DNA from: an uncultured Lachnospiraceae bacterium
Lineage (GTDB): Bacteria > Bacillota > Clostridia > Lachnospirales > Lachnospiraceae
Assembly (NCBI GenBank): GCA_947631755.1
Contig: CANRMO010000010.1
Span: 1-21,668, forward strand
Direction of reading: 5' to 3'
DNA length: 21,668 nucleotides
A program made the position numbers and the translations under genes. Positions within the stretch are counted from its first letter, which is position 1. Each line of letters begins with the position of its first letter. Positions 1-6,086 of this stretch are shown here, in pieces. Under the pieces are notes generated by a model. That model did not search any database, was not told the origin of the DNA, and saw nothing but the letters and a program-made list of their open reading frames with translations.

Positions 1-638
1 GGCCTTGCGGCGATCAGGATCAGGTCAGAGGGCTGAAGCCCGGCTGTGCGGTAGTCGAGATCGCGAAAGCCTGTGGAGATGCCGGTGACTGAGCCGGTAT
101 TCATAGCCGCGCTCTGAATGCTTTCCAGAGTTTCAAGGGCAATCTCGCTGATGGGGGTGAACTCTTCTGAGATCGTTCTCCCTTGTACCAGGTCAAAGAC
201 AGAGCGCTCCGTCGTCTCTACGATCTCATCGATATCGCTGGCATCCTGATAGCATTTGTTGGCGATGTCCTCTGTCGTCCGTATGAGGGAGCGCAAAAAA
301 GATTTCTCTTTTACAATGTCTGCGTAATATTTAATATTGGCGGAAGTGGGGACAGAGGAGAGGATAGCACTGATAAATTCAATGCTGCTCACCTCTTCGG
401 CGGCCTTTTTCTCCCGCAGCCTCTCTGTCACAGTGACGAGATCCACCGGGCGCCCCTCGTGATACAAATCGACGATGGCAGAAAAGATAACCCGCAGGCG
501 GGAGTTGTAAAAATCCTCTTCATTCAATTTTTCAGCGGCAGTGATGACTGCCTCCTGGTCCATCAGCATAGAGCCTATGACCGACTGCTCCGCATCGGGA
601 TTATTCGGCATAGCTCTCCTAATAACATCTTCATCCAT
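1..638 (-). CDS. dnaB: Replicative DNA helicase DnaB, N-terminal part (cut by window edge)
   Basis: This is the 5' part of the replicative helicase gene. It reads leftward and leaves the window at base 1, so no stop codon is visible. The N-terminus contains PDAEQSVIGSMLMDQEAV, followed by VDLVTVTERL and SSVPTSANIKYYADIV, which is the DnaB N-terminal (primase-interacting) domain. The linker then leads into TGFRDLDYRTAGLQPSDLIL, just ahead of the RecA-like motor's Walker A, which lies outside the window. DnaB unwinds DNA at the replication fork as a hexamer. I chose the ATG at 638 because family members have about ten residues before the EQSVIGSM motif; an ATG at 611 is a weaker alternative. 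The gene starts 7 bp after the rplI stop, and its likely ribosome site (AAAGGA) lies inside the end of rplI, so the two are co-transcribed. The gene order gdpP-rplI-dnaB is widely conserved in Firmicutes. Confidence 0.95.
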   Translation of the reverse strand, partial: MDEDVIRRAMPNNPDAEQSVIGSMLMDQEAVITAAEKLNEEDFYNSRLRVIFSAIVDLYHEGRPVDLVTVTERLREKKAAEEVSSIEFISAILSSVPTSANIKYYADIVKEKSFLRSLIRTTEDIANKCYQDASDIDEIVETTERSVFDLVQGRTISEEFTPISEIALETLESIQSAAMNTGSVTGISTGFRDLDYRTAGLQPSDLILIAAR

Positions 639-645
639 ATCCGGC

Positions 646-1092
646 CTATTTTCCTTTGACAATAACTTTCAGCTCTGCGGTAACTTTCGGGTGCAGCCGG
701 ATCGGGAGCATATAGGTGCCGATGTTCTTGATTGGCTCTTTCAGCTGCATTTTTTTCTTATCCAGCTCATAACCCAGCTGTTCCCTTGCGGCTGTGGCAA
801 TCTCTTTCGTGGAGACAGAGCCGAAAACTTTCCCGTCCACACCGGCTTTGATCATAACTGTGACGGATTTTTCAGCGAGCTGTCCCGCGAACTCCTTTGC
901 GGCTTCCAGATTTTCGGCTGCGATCTTTTCTTCATTTTTCTGGCGAAGTTTCAGGTCATTTAAATTTTTTCCGGTGGCTTCAATGCCCAGATTTTTTTTG
1001 AAAATAAAATTTCTGGCGTAGCCGTCGCTCACATTTACGATTTCATCTTTCTTTCCAAGGGATTTTACATCCTGCAGTAAAATTACTTTCAT
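646..1092 (-). CDS. rplI: 50S ribosomal protein bL9
   Basis: The 148-residue product has the full bL9 layout. The N-terminal 23S rRNA-binding domain has the signature VKSLGKKDEIVNVSDGYARN, and a long Lys/Glu-rich connecting helix (roughly residues 42-75) leads to the C-terminal domain (GVDGKVFGSVSTKEIA). bL9 binds the base of the L1 stalk and spans towards a neighbouring ribosome. Its length is normal for the family. The ATG shares its first base with the last base of the gdpP stop codon (TAATG), so translation of rplI is probably coupled to gdpP. It belongs to the leftward gdpP-rplI-dnaB operon. Confidence 0.98.
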   Translation of the reverse strand: MKVILLQDVKSLGKKDEIVNVSDGYARNFIFKKNLGIEATGKNLNDLKLRQKNEEKIAAENLEAAKEFAGQLAEKSVTVMIKAGVDGKVFGSVSTKEIATAAREQLGYELDKKKMQLKEPIKNIGTYMLPIRLHPKVTAELKVIVKGK

Positions 1093-3146
1093 TATATGTC
1101 ACCTTCTTCTTTCATTTTTATGAGAATCTGTTTCAGTTTGTCGGCAGCCTGTGCCAGCGTACACTCTGTGAGCTGCGCGCCGGCGCTTGAGATATGTCCG
1201 CCGCCGCCCAGTTTTTCCATTACGACCTGGACATTCAGCTCATCGATGGAGCGGGCGCTGATGTAGATTTTATTATTAAATTCTGTTAGCACAAAACTGG
1301 CCCTTATACCGTTTAAGTCAAGGAGATTGTCGGCGATTTTTGCTGCCACGACCGTCGGTGACGGACATTCGCCGGCGTTGCAGGGGGCGATGGCAAAACA
1401 GTCCATGAAGAGCTCCATGTTCTGGATGGCCTGTGCCTGCACCTTAAATTCAGTTAAATCCGACCGGAACATTTTGCGGATCCGCAAAATGTCGGCGCCG
1501 TTCCGCCTTAAAAATGCCACGGCCTCGAAAGTCCGCACACCGGATTTTGCCATAAAATTGTCGGTGTCCACCATAATCCCAGAGTACAGGGCGTCTGCCT
1601 CTACTGATTTCAGGCGGATCTCCTCGCCTGCATATTGCAGGATCTCGGCGACCATCTCGCAGGAGGAAGAGGCAAAGGGCTCTATATAGGAAAGGGTAGG
1701 GTTCTTAAAATACTCTCCGGCCTGCCGGTGGTGGTCAATAACGACTGTGGAGGCCACGAGCGGCAGAAGTTCCGGCGCATCGGTATAGGACGGCCGGTTT
1801 ACGTCAACAATTATCATCAGGACATCCTGGCCGGAACCGATAAAATCAATGGCCTCATCCGTTTTTACAAACAGATCTTCCGGGTAATCCTTATTTGCCT
1901 GGAATGATTTCAGCAGCGGGGCTAGGGAAGAAGTCACCTGATTGACCACGATCCTGGTCGGCTTTTCCAGAGCCTTTGCAATACAGTAAATGCCGATTGC
2001 GCTTCCGATGGCGTCCACATCTGGCAGGGAGTGACCCATGATAATGACACGGCTGGCAGCCTGTATGGACTCCCGGAGGGCGTGTGCTTTGACGCGGGCC
2101 TTGACCCGGGTGTTCCTCTCCTGCTGGACATTTTTTCCGCCGTAATAGAGAACATTGTCTTTTGTTTTTATGACTACCTGGTCCCCGCCCCTGGCCAGCG
2201 CGATGTCCATGGCGCTGCGAGCGTATTCCTGGCGTTTCAGGTATGTTTCTGCCTGGACTCCGATCCCTATGCTTATCGTGACGGTAGTATCCTCACTGGC
2301 GTTGATGTTGCGGATTTCATCGAGGATAGAAAACTTTCCCGCCTGCAATTCCGCCAGAAATTTGTGCTGGAACAGGAAGATGTACTTGTCCTTTTCCAGC
2401 CTGCGGGTGACGGCGTCAATCCGCGACATGTATTTATTGATCTTCCGGTCGATCAGGAGAGAGAGCAGAGAACTGCGCACATCATCCAGAGGGGAAAAGG
2501 CGTCCTCGTAATTATCGATATAGAGGAGGCCGATATCCAGACGCTGGTCGTAATTTTCCTTGATGCAGTGGACGATTTCTGTCTCGTCATAGACAAACAG
2601 GGCGTACAGTGTGCTGCCGATGCCAATCTCTCTTGCATTTTTCTGGATGTCTTCGGGAGTTTTTTCTACTTCTACTTTTTGTATAACGGTTTTGTAATAC
2701 ATATCGTCTATCCGGAAGTGCATTTCCCCGTCATTGTCCGGGTCGCTGGGAAAGGCTTTGTCATCCAGGGCCGGTATGGCATCGCTGATGTGGAATTTTT
2801 TTGCAAGGCCGTGTGAGAAGAGCTTGTGGAATTTTTTGTTCTGCCAGATACACCGCTTGTCCGGGTCAAGAATGGCGACGGGCACATCCAGGTCATAGGC
2901 GACCCGGTTTACCGTGACGTGAAACCTCATGGAATATTCGACGAGGTCGTGTAATAAAGCCCCTCTTTTAAAATAATAGAGGATGACGGCGATGAGCAGA
3001 TACACAAGAACATAGACAGCCATGATAAAACCAGCTTTTTTGTTTATTGTGAAGATCTGTATATTCATGACTATGAGAAGAATTCCGAGCAGCAGCGGCC
3101 ATCTTAAATAGGACCGGAGCGTTCCGCGGATTTTATTTTGTGTCAA
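1092..3146 (-). CDS. gdpP: Cyclic-di-AMP phosphodiesterase GdpP (membrane DHH/DHHA1 protein)
   Basis: The 684-residue product has the complete GdpP architecture. There are two membrane helices (about residues 17-33 and 39-58), then a PAS-like domain (about 78-150) and a degenerate GGDEF domain (about 200-335, ending in ARGGDQVVIK). The DHH phosphoesterase domain has ligands visible in GHSLPDVDAIG (371-381), IIVDVNRP and the DHH triplet at 471-473. A DHHA1 domain ends with GGGGHISSAG. The family hydrolyses the second messenger c-di-AMP, which controls potassium uptake, osmotic balance and cell-wall integrity. The degenerate GGDEF is normal here and does not make c-di-GMP. The start is TTG, 8 bp after AAGGGGG. 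It is the first gene of the gdpP-rplI-dnaB operon, with its own promoter upstream. Confidence 0.96.
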   Translation of the reverse strand: MTQNKIRGTLRSYLRWPLLLGILLIVMNIQIFTINKKAGFIMAVYVLVYLLIAVILYYFKRGALLHDLVEYSMRFHVTVNRVAYDLDVPVAILDPDKRCIWQNKKFHKLFSHGLAKKFHISDAIPALDDKAFPSDPDNDGEMHFRIDDMYYKTVIQKVEVEKTPEDIQKNAREIGIGSTLYALFVYDETEIVHCIKENYDQRLDIGLLYIDNYEDAFSPLDDVRSSLLSLLIDRKINKYMSRIDAVTRRLEKDKYIFLFQHKFLAELQAGKFSILDEIRNINASEDTTVTISIGIGVQAETYLKRQEYARSAMDIALARGGDQVVIKTKDNVLYYGGKNVQQERNTRVKARVKAHALRESIQAASRVIIMGHSLPDVDAIGSAIGIYCIAKALEKPTRIVVNQVTSSLAPLLKSFQANKDYPEDLFVKTDEAIDFIGSGQDVLMIIVDVNRPSYTDAPELLPLVASTVVIDHHRQAGEYFKNPTLSYIEPFASSSCEMVAEILQYAGEEIRLKSVEADALYSGIMVDTDNFMAKSGVRTFEAVAFLRRNGADILRIRKMFRSDLTEFKVQAQAIQNMELFMDCFAIAPCNAGECPSPTVVAAKIADNLLDLNGIRASFVLTEFNNKIYISARSIDELNVQVVMEKLGGGGHISSAGAQLTECTLAQAADKLKQILIKMKEEGDI

Positions 3147-3198
3147 TTGAATACCCCCTTATATGCCTACATTCTTTTCCAGCTTGAGAATAGTAACC

Positions 3199-3227
3199 AT
3201 TATAGCATAATTTTGTGCTGTATACAA
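3199..3227 (-). promoter_or_regulatory. Sigma-A-type promoter of gdpP-rplI-dnaB
   Basis: Reading leftward there is a -35 element TTGTAT (3222-3227), a 17-bp spacer and a perfect -10 element TATAAT (3199-3204). The predicted start lies near 3192, about 45 bases upstream of the gdpP TTG codon. Its -35 is only 9 bases from the -35 of the divergent promoter at 3237, so the two polymerases would probably compete. Confidence 0.8.
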
Positions 3228-3236
3228 ATGCTAATA

Positions 3237-3265
3237 TTGAAATTTGAGAAAGAATCGTGTATGAT
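3237..3265 (+). promoter_or_regulatory. Sigma-A-type promoter of the zinc-ribbon membrane gene
   Basis: TTGAAA (3237-3242), a 17-bp spacer and TATGAT (3260-3265) give a good housekeeping promoter. The predicted start is near 3272, leaving a leader of about 58 bases before the ATG at 3330. It is back-to-back with the gdpP promoter. Confidence 0.75.
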
Positions 3266-3329
3266 AGGAAATAAGGGAATATTGTGCGCCTCTTTTTTGT
3301 GGGGATCAAGGTGTTAAAGGAGTGATGGG

Positions 3330-4262
3330 ATGAAATGTAAAAGATGCGGTACGGAACTTCGGAACGATGATGAATTTTGTTATCACTGTGGCGAGAGGAC
3401 TACCGTTTTACAGAGATTATTTGCCAGCAGGGCGATCGTTGGGAGCTCGATCGCAATTGTAATCGTGATTATTGCGGCAATCTTAACGTGGATGATTATG
3501 AGCGGAAGACTGGATCTGTCCGCTGTTAAAACTAAGATGCAGAACATGCAGACAAAAAAAGAAACACATGTCGTGGAAAATGACGGCAACGACGGTCATG
3601 GCAGCAGTGGAAAGGGAGAGGACAGCCCTGCCACGGAGGCTGCAGTCGCCGCCACCGGGACGCCGGAGGCATCGCCGTCACCGGCGCCGTCTGTCTCCTG
3701 GCCCGCGGATGTGACGGAGACAGAAAAGACAGAGATGAAGGGTCTGACGGAGCGGGTGAAACCGTTTCTTGCGTTCAGTGCTTCTTATTATGAGAATGGG
3801 AGCCACCCGTTTAAGTGGGATGATGTCTCTGCGACGACGATGGCGCTTTATAATCTGTACTATTTGGACAAGACTGTGAAGTACGGCACGCCGTATGCCT
3901 CGGTTGAGAAAAAGGTGAAGAAAGAGATGAAACACATCTTTGGCGGCAACGCGAAGTTTAACCTGACCTATAGCGGGTACTACCCGGATTATGTGTTTGT
4001 GAAACAGAACGGAACTGTTCTGTATAATGTCGTGAGGACAGACGGAAAAGCTTATAAGATGAAAGTGGAGAAGATCATCAACACGAAAGAGGATAAATAC
4101 CGCGTGATCGTCAGTGCGTGGCTGCAGAGAGAGAGCAATAAGGAAAACGGGTATGCCCAGAAGTATACTATCTATGTGGACAGGGATGAGACGGCAAAAT
4201 ACGGGTATGTGGTCCGCAAGATTAAGTTATATGAGAAGAAAGACAAAAAAGTGAGCGGATGA
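3330..4262 (+). CDS. Membrane-anchored protein with N-terminal zinc ribbon, function unknown
   Basis: I do not recognise this 310-residue protein as a named family. It begins with a compact zinc ribbon (C3-x2-C6 and C17-x2-C20, as in KCKRCGTEL and FCYHCGER). A single hydrophobic helix follows at about residues 36-57. Next is a charged, Pro/Ala/Ser/Thr-rich linker (about 75-130), then a mainly hydrophilic C-terminal domain (about 135-305) rich in Tyr and Lys. The layout suggests a cytoplasmic zinc ribbon, one membrane pass and an outside domain on a flexible stalk. Many Clostridia proteins start with this kind of ribbon, so it says little about function. The ATG follows AAAGGAG by 7 bp. It is monocistronic, with its own promoter and a strong hairpin after the stop. 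Confidence 0.85.
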   Translation: MKCKRCGTELRNDDEFCYHCGERTTVLQRLFASRAIVGSSIAIVIVIIAAILTWMIMSGRLDLSAVKTKMQNMQTKKETHVVENDGNDGHGSSGKGEDSPATEAAVAATGTPEASPSPAPSVSWPADVTETEKTEMKGLTERVKPFLAFSASYYENGSHPFKWDDVSATTMALYNLYYLDKTVKYGTPYASVEKKVKKEMKHIFGGNAKFNLTYSGYYPDYVFVKQNGTVLYNVVRTDGKAYKMKVEKIINTKEDKYRVIVSAWLQRESNKENGYAQKYTIYVDRDETAKYGYVVRKIKLYEKKDKKVSG

Positions 4263-4301
4263 GTGTGCCAGTTCCTTATTTTAGTGATGGCACGTGAAAA
4301 A

Positions 4302-4326
4302 GGGCCACCGGCTAAGCCGGTGGCCC
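4302..4326. terminator. Bidirectional intrinsic terminator between convergent units
   Basis: An 11-bp perfect stem (GGGCCACCGGC at 4302-4312 with GCCGGTGGCCC at 4316-4326) closes a 3-base loop. On the rightward strand it is followed by TGGTTTTAT, a modest U-tract serving the zinc-ribbon gene. Read leftward it is followed by TTTTTCACG, a good U-tract for the rpsF-ssb-rpsR operon. Confidence 0.85.
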
Positions 4327-4358
4327 TGGTTTTATAGGAAACTCCGTCTTTTGCGGAG

Positions 4359-4383
4359 CTAAGAACGGCTTTGCCGTTCTTAG
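4359..4383. repeat. Perfect 11-bp inverted repeat (hairpin) downstream of rpsR
   Basis: CTAAGAACGGC (4359-4369) pairs with GCCGTTCTTAG (4373-4383) around a TTT loop. No U-tract follows on either strand, so it is not a classical terminator. A smaller hairpin (CTCCG 4342-4346 with CGGAG 4354-4358) lies beside it. In the rpsR transcript both would fold ahead of the terminator at 4302-4326, possibly as 3'-end stabilisers. Confidence 0.6.
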
Positions 4384-4414
4384 AGCGTTGCGTTTCTTGG
4401 TCAACGCTTTTTTT
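4384..4414 (+). terminator. Second rightward terminator facing rpsR
   Basis: AGCGTTG (4384-4390) pairs with CAACGCT (4402-4408) and runs straight into seven T (4408-4414). Its polarity stops rightward transcription, so it would back up the terminator at 4302-4326 and keep antisense transcripts out of rpsR, whose stop is at 4425. Confidence 0.6.
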
Positions 4415-4424
4415 AGAGAACAGA

Positions 4425-4688
4425 TTATTCCACTGTATATGGCATCAGTGCTACGTGACGGGCACGTTTGATCGCCGACGTCAGAGCTCTCTGATGTTTG
4501 GCGCATGTGCCGGTGATCCTCCTCGGAAGGATCTTTCCCCTCTCAGACATATATCTCTTCAGCTTGTTTGTATCTTTGTAATCGATATAGTCATGCTCTT
4601 TATCAGAGCAGAAAGCGCAGACTTTCTTTCTTCTGCGGGGGCCTCTTCTCCTGGCCGGAGAATCGCCTCTGTCTTTATTGTAAGCCAT
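4425..4688 (-). CDS. rpsR: 30S ribosomal protein bS18
   Basis: The 87-residue product matches bS18 along its length: a basic N-terminal tail, CAFCSDKEHDYIDYKDTNKL, then SERGKILPRRITGTCAKHQR. bS18 sits on the small-subunit platform and pairs with bS6. The residues C24, C27, C62 and H65 are spaced as in the zinc-binding (C+) form of S18; that this copy binds zinc is inferred, not shown. It is the last gene of the leftward rpsF-ssb-rpsR operon, 28 bp after ssb, with AAGGAGG upstream of its ATG. Confidence 0.98.
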   Translation of the reverse strand: MAYNKDRGDSPARRRGPRRRKKVCAFCSDKEHDYIDYKDTNKLKRYMSERGKILPRRITGTCAKHQRALTSAIKRARHVALMPYTVE

Positions 4689-4716
4689 CTTAAAAACCTC
4701 CTTATAAATTCACCGA

Positions 4717-5169
4717 TTAGTTAAATGGTAATCCGTCTTCAATACCGTCCGGAATATTCATGAAATCATCATTGGCAGCCGCAGTCGGCTCCGGTGCGCC
4801 TGCGCCGAAATTGCCATTGCTGCGCGCCGCGGCATTGGCATCTGCCGTGCTCTTTCTCTCAGCAAACTCAACCTCTTCGGCGATGATCTGTACGCTGTAA
4901 ACTTTCTCTCCATTTTTATTGGTATAATTGTCATTCTGTACCCGGCCGGACAATAACATGCGGGAACCCTGTTTGAAATATTTTTCAACGAATTCTGCCT
5001 GTTTTCCGAATGCGGTACAGTTAAAGAAGTCGACATCCGTGTCGCCCTGGCGGGCAAAACGGCGGTTTACAGCGATGCTGAACCTGGCAATGGCCAATGA
5101 GTTCTCACTCTGAGTATAACGGATTTCAGGATCACGGGTAAGATTACCCATTAAAATCACCTTATTCAT
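4717..5169 (-). CDS. ssb: Single-stranded DNA-binding protein SSB
   Basis: The 150-residue product starts with the SSB signature MNKVILMGNLTRDPEIRYT. It continues through the OB fold (FSIAVNRRF, DFFNCTAFGKQAEFVEKYF, GSRMLLSGRVQNDNYTNKNG) to about residue 105. A disordered Ala/Asn-rich linker follows, then an acidic C-terminal tail. SSB coats single-stranded DNA and recruits replication and repair partners through its tail. The tail ends in DGLPFN: the usual DxxPF core is there, but with one extra Asn after the Phe. The ATG follows AGGAGGAG. It lies 18 bp after rpsF, the conserved S6-SSB-S18 arrangement. Confidence 0.97.
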   Translation of the reverse strand: MNKVILMGNLTRDPEIRYTQSENSLAIARFSIAVNRRFARQGDTDVDFFNCTAFGKQAEFVEKYFKQGSRMLLSGRVQNDNYTNKNGEKVYSVQIIAEEVEFAERKSTADANAAARSNGNFGAGAPEPTAAANDDFMNIPDGIEDGLPFN

Positions 5170-5187
5170 GGAAGACTCCTCCTTGTC

Positions 5188-5475
5188 TTATGCTTCCTGT
5201 CTCACGCATAAGTATCTGAGCACGTTGTCCATAATGCGAAGTCTCTGTTCCAATTCGCCCGGTGTCTCCGGCTCGGAATCGAACTGAATAAAGTAATAAA
5301 AGCCTTCACTCATCTTCTGAATTTCATAAGCAAGCTTCTTCTTGCCCCATTCATCGACGTTTGTAATCGTTCCGCCCAAAGCCGTGATATGTTCCTTGGC
5401 TCTCTCGACGGTGGCATTTCTTACTTCGTCCTCAACTTTTGCACTAACAACTAAAGCTAATTCATACTTATTCAT
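5188..5475 (-). CDS. rpsF: 30S ribosomal protein bS6
   Basis: This is bS6, 95 residues from the chosen start: MNKYELALVVSAKVEDEVRN, then VDEWGKKKLAYEIQKMSEGFYYFIQFDSEP and IMDNVLRYLCVRQE. It binds the platform of the small subunit together with bS18. A GTG four codons upstream (5487) is in frame, but AGGAGG (5487-5492) overlaps that codon. The ATG at 5475 sits 11 bp beyond AGGAGG and gives the usual family length, so I use it. It is first in rpsF-ssb-rpsR. In many bacteria the S6:S18 complex binds this leader to repress its own operon; whether it does here is not shown. Confidence 0.97.
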   Translation of the reverse strand: MNKYELALVVSAKVEDEVRNATVERAKEHITALGGTITNVDEWGKKKLAYEIQKMSEGFYYFIQFDSEPETPGELEQRLRIMDNVLRYLCVRQEA

Positions 5476-5571
5476 AGTTGCATGCACCTCCTTTTGGTCT
5501 CTGGCTCTCTCAGAGAGGAATGGATGCTCTCTAAAAGAACAAGGAATATGATTTTTACATCACGGAGTTAT

Positions 5572-5600
5572 ATTATATCACGGAGAATTGGCAAATGCAA
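5572..5600 (-). promoter_or_regulatory. Promoter of rpsF-ssb-rpsR with flanking direct repeats
   Basis: Reading leftward there is TTGCAT (5595-5600), a 17-bp spacer and a perfect TATAAT (5572-5577). The predicted start is near 5565, giving a leader of about 90 bases. The 9-mer ATCACGGAG (plus-strand wording) occurs at 5559-5567 and again at 5577-5585, 18 bp apart. One copy lies in the spacer next to the -10 and the other over the start point, a layout that would suit an operator. Confidence 0.75.
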
Positions 5601-5607
5601 GAAATTT

Positions 5608-5784
5608 TTACTCGATAAATCCCCGGAATCCTTTTTCCACGGTTTTGCGGGGAATCATGACCTGATGGCCGCAGCCAAGGCATTTCAGTCGGAAGTCCAT
5701 GCCGACCCGCAGGATTTCCCAGCGGTTTTCCCCGCAGGGGTGTGGTTTTTTCATCTTTATATTCTGGCCTACTGAAAATTCCAT
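5608..5784 (-). CDS. DUF951 family small protein (YyzM-like)
   Basis: The 58-residue product contains MEFSVGQNIKMKKPHPCGEN, WEILRVGMDFRLKCLGCGHQ and VMIPRKTVEKGFRGF, which I recognise as the DUF951 family (YyzM in Bacillus subtilis). Its function is not established. The Cys-x2-Cys pair plus an earlier His/Cys suggests a small metal-binding or OB-like fold. I chose the ATG at 5784 because AGGAGG lies 8 bp upstream and family members begin this way; a longer reading from 5862 has no ribosome site. It is just upstream of rpsF with no terminator between, so some transcripts probably read on into rpsF. The same neighbourhood exists near the B. subtilis origin. Confidence 0.9.
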   Translation of the reverse strand: MEFSVGQNIKMKKPHPCGENRWEILRVGMDFRLKCLGCGHQVMIPRKTVEKGFRGFIE

Positions 5785-5833
5785 GGAAATATCCTCCTGA
5801 ACAATTTTTGCCATATGGTCTTGTTTTTTGCTT

Positions 5834-5862
5834 ATTATACAAATAAGGGAAAAAACTGTCAA
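5834..5862 (-). promoter_or_regulatory. Consensus promoter of the DUF951 gene
   Basis: Reading leftward there is TTGACA (5857-5862), a 17-bp spacer and TATAAT (5834-5839). Both hexamers and the spacing match the sigma-A consensus exactly, so this should be a strong promoter for the DUF951 gene and perhaps for rpsF by read-through. Confidence 0.88.
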
Positions 5863-5918
5863 TGAGAGTTTTTACAAGGGGAAATTAGGAGCAGAGGTGA
5901 AGCTTTGCACGACTATCA

Positions 5919-5947
5919 TTGAAAAAAAAACATCTTTATGGTAGGAT
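5919..5947 (+). promoter_or_regulatory. Probable promoter of the Septu cassette
   Basis: TTGAAA (5919-5924), a 17-bp spacer and TAGGAT (5942-5947) form a reasonable sigma-A promoter. The predicted start is near 5954, leaving about 130 bases of leader before the GTG at 6087. An 8-bp inverted repeat (ACATCTTT 5930-5937, AAAGATGT 6020-6027) starts within the spacer. Confidence 0.55.
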
Positions 5948-6086
5948 ATTACATAATCAGGGGAGGATCTGCCTCAATAATTGTTAAAGTTGCTTAGATA
6001 TAAGTCCAAATGAGATTGCAAAGATGTCCAGAGGCAAGACTGTTTCTATGGATATTATATTCAGGAATGAATCGAGGTGATTACTA

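Noticed and set aside
2031..2816. Rightward 261-codon open frame inside gdpP
   Set aside because: It is antisense to conserved GdpP domains, has no ribosome site and its product looks like nothing known.
5784..6086. Replication origin at the gene-direction switch
   Set aside because: I found no DnaA-box match (TTATCCACA) and no dnaA, dnaN or rpmH nearby; only the strand pattern hints at origin proximity.
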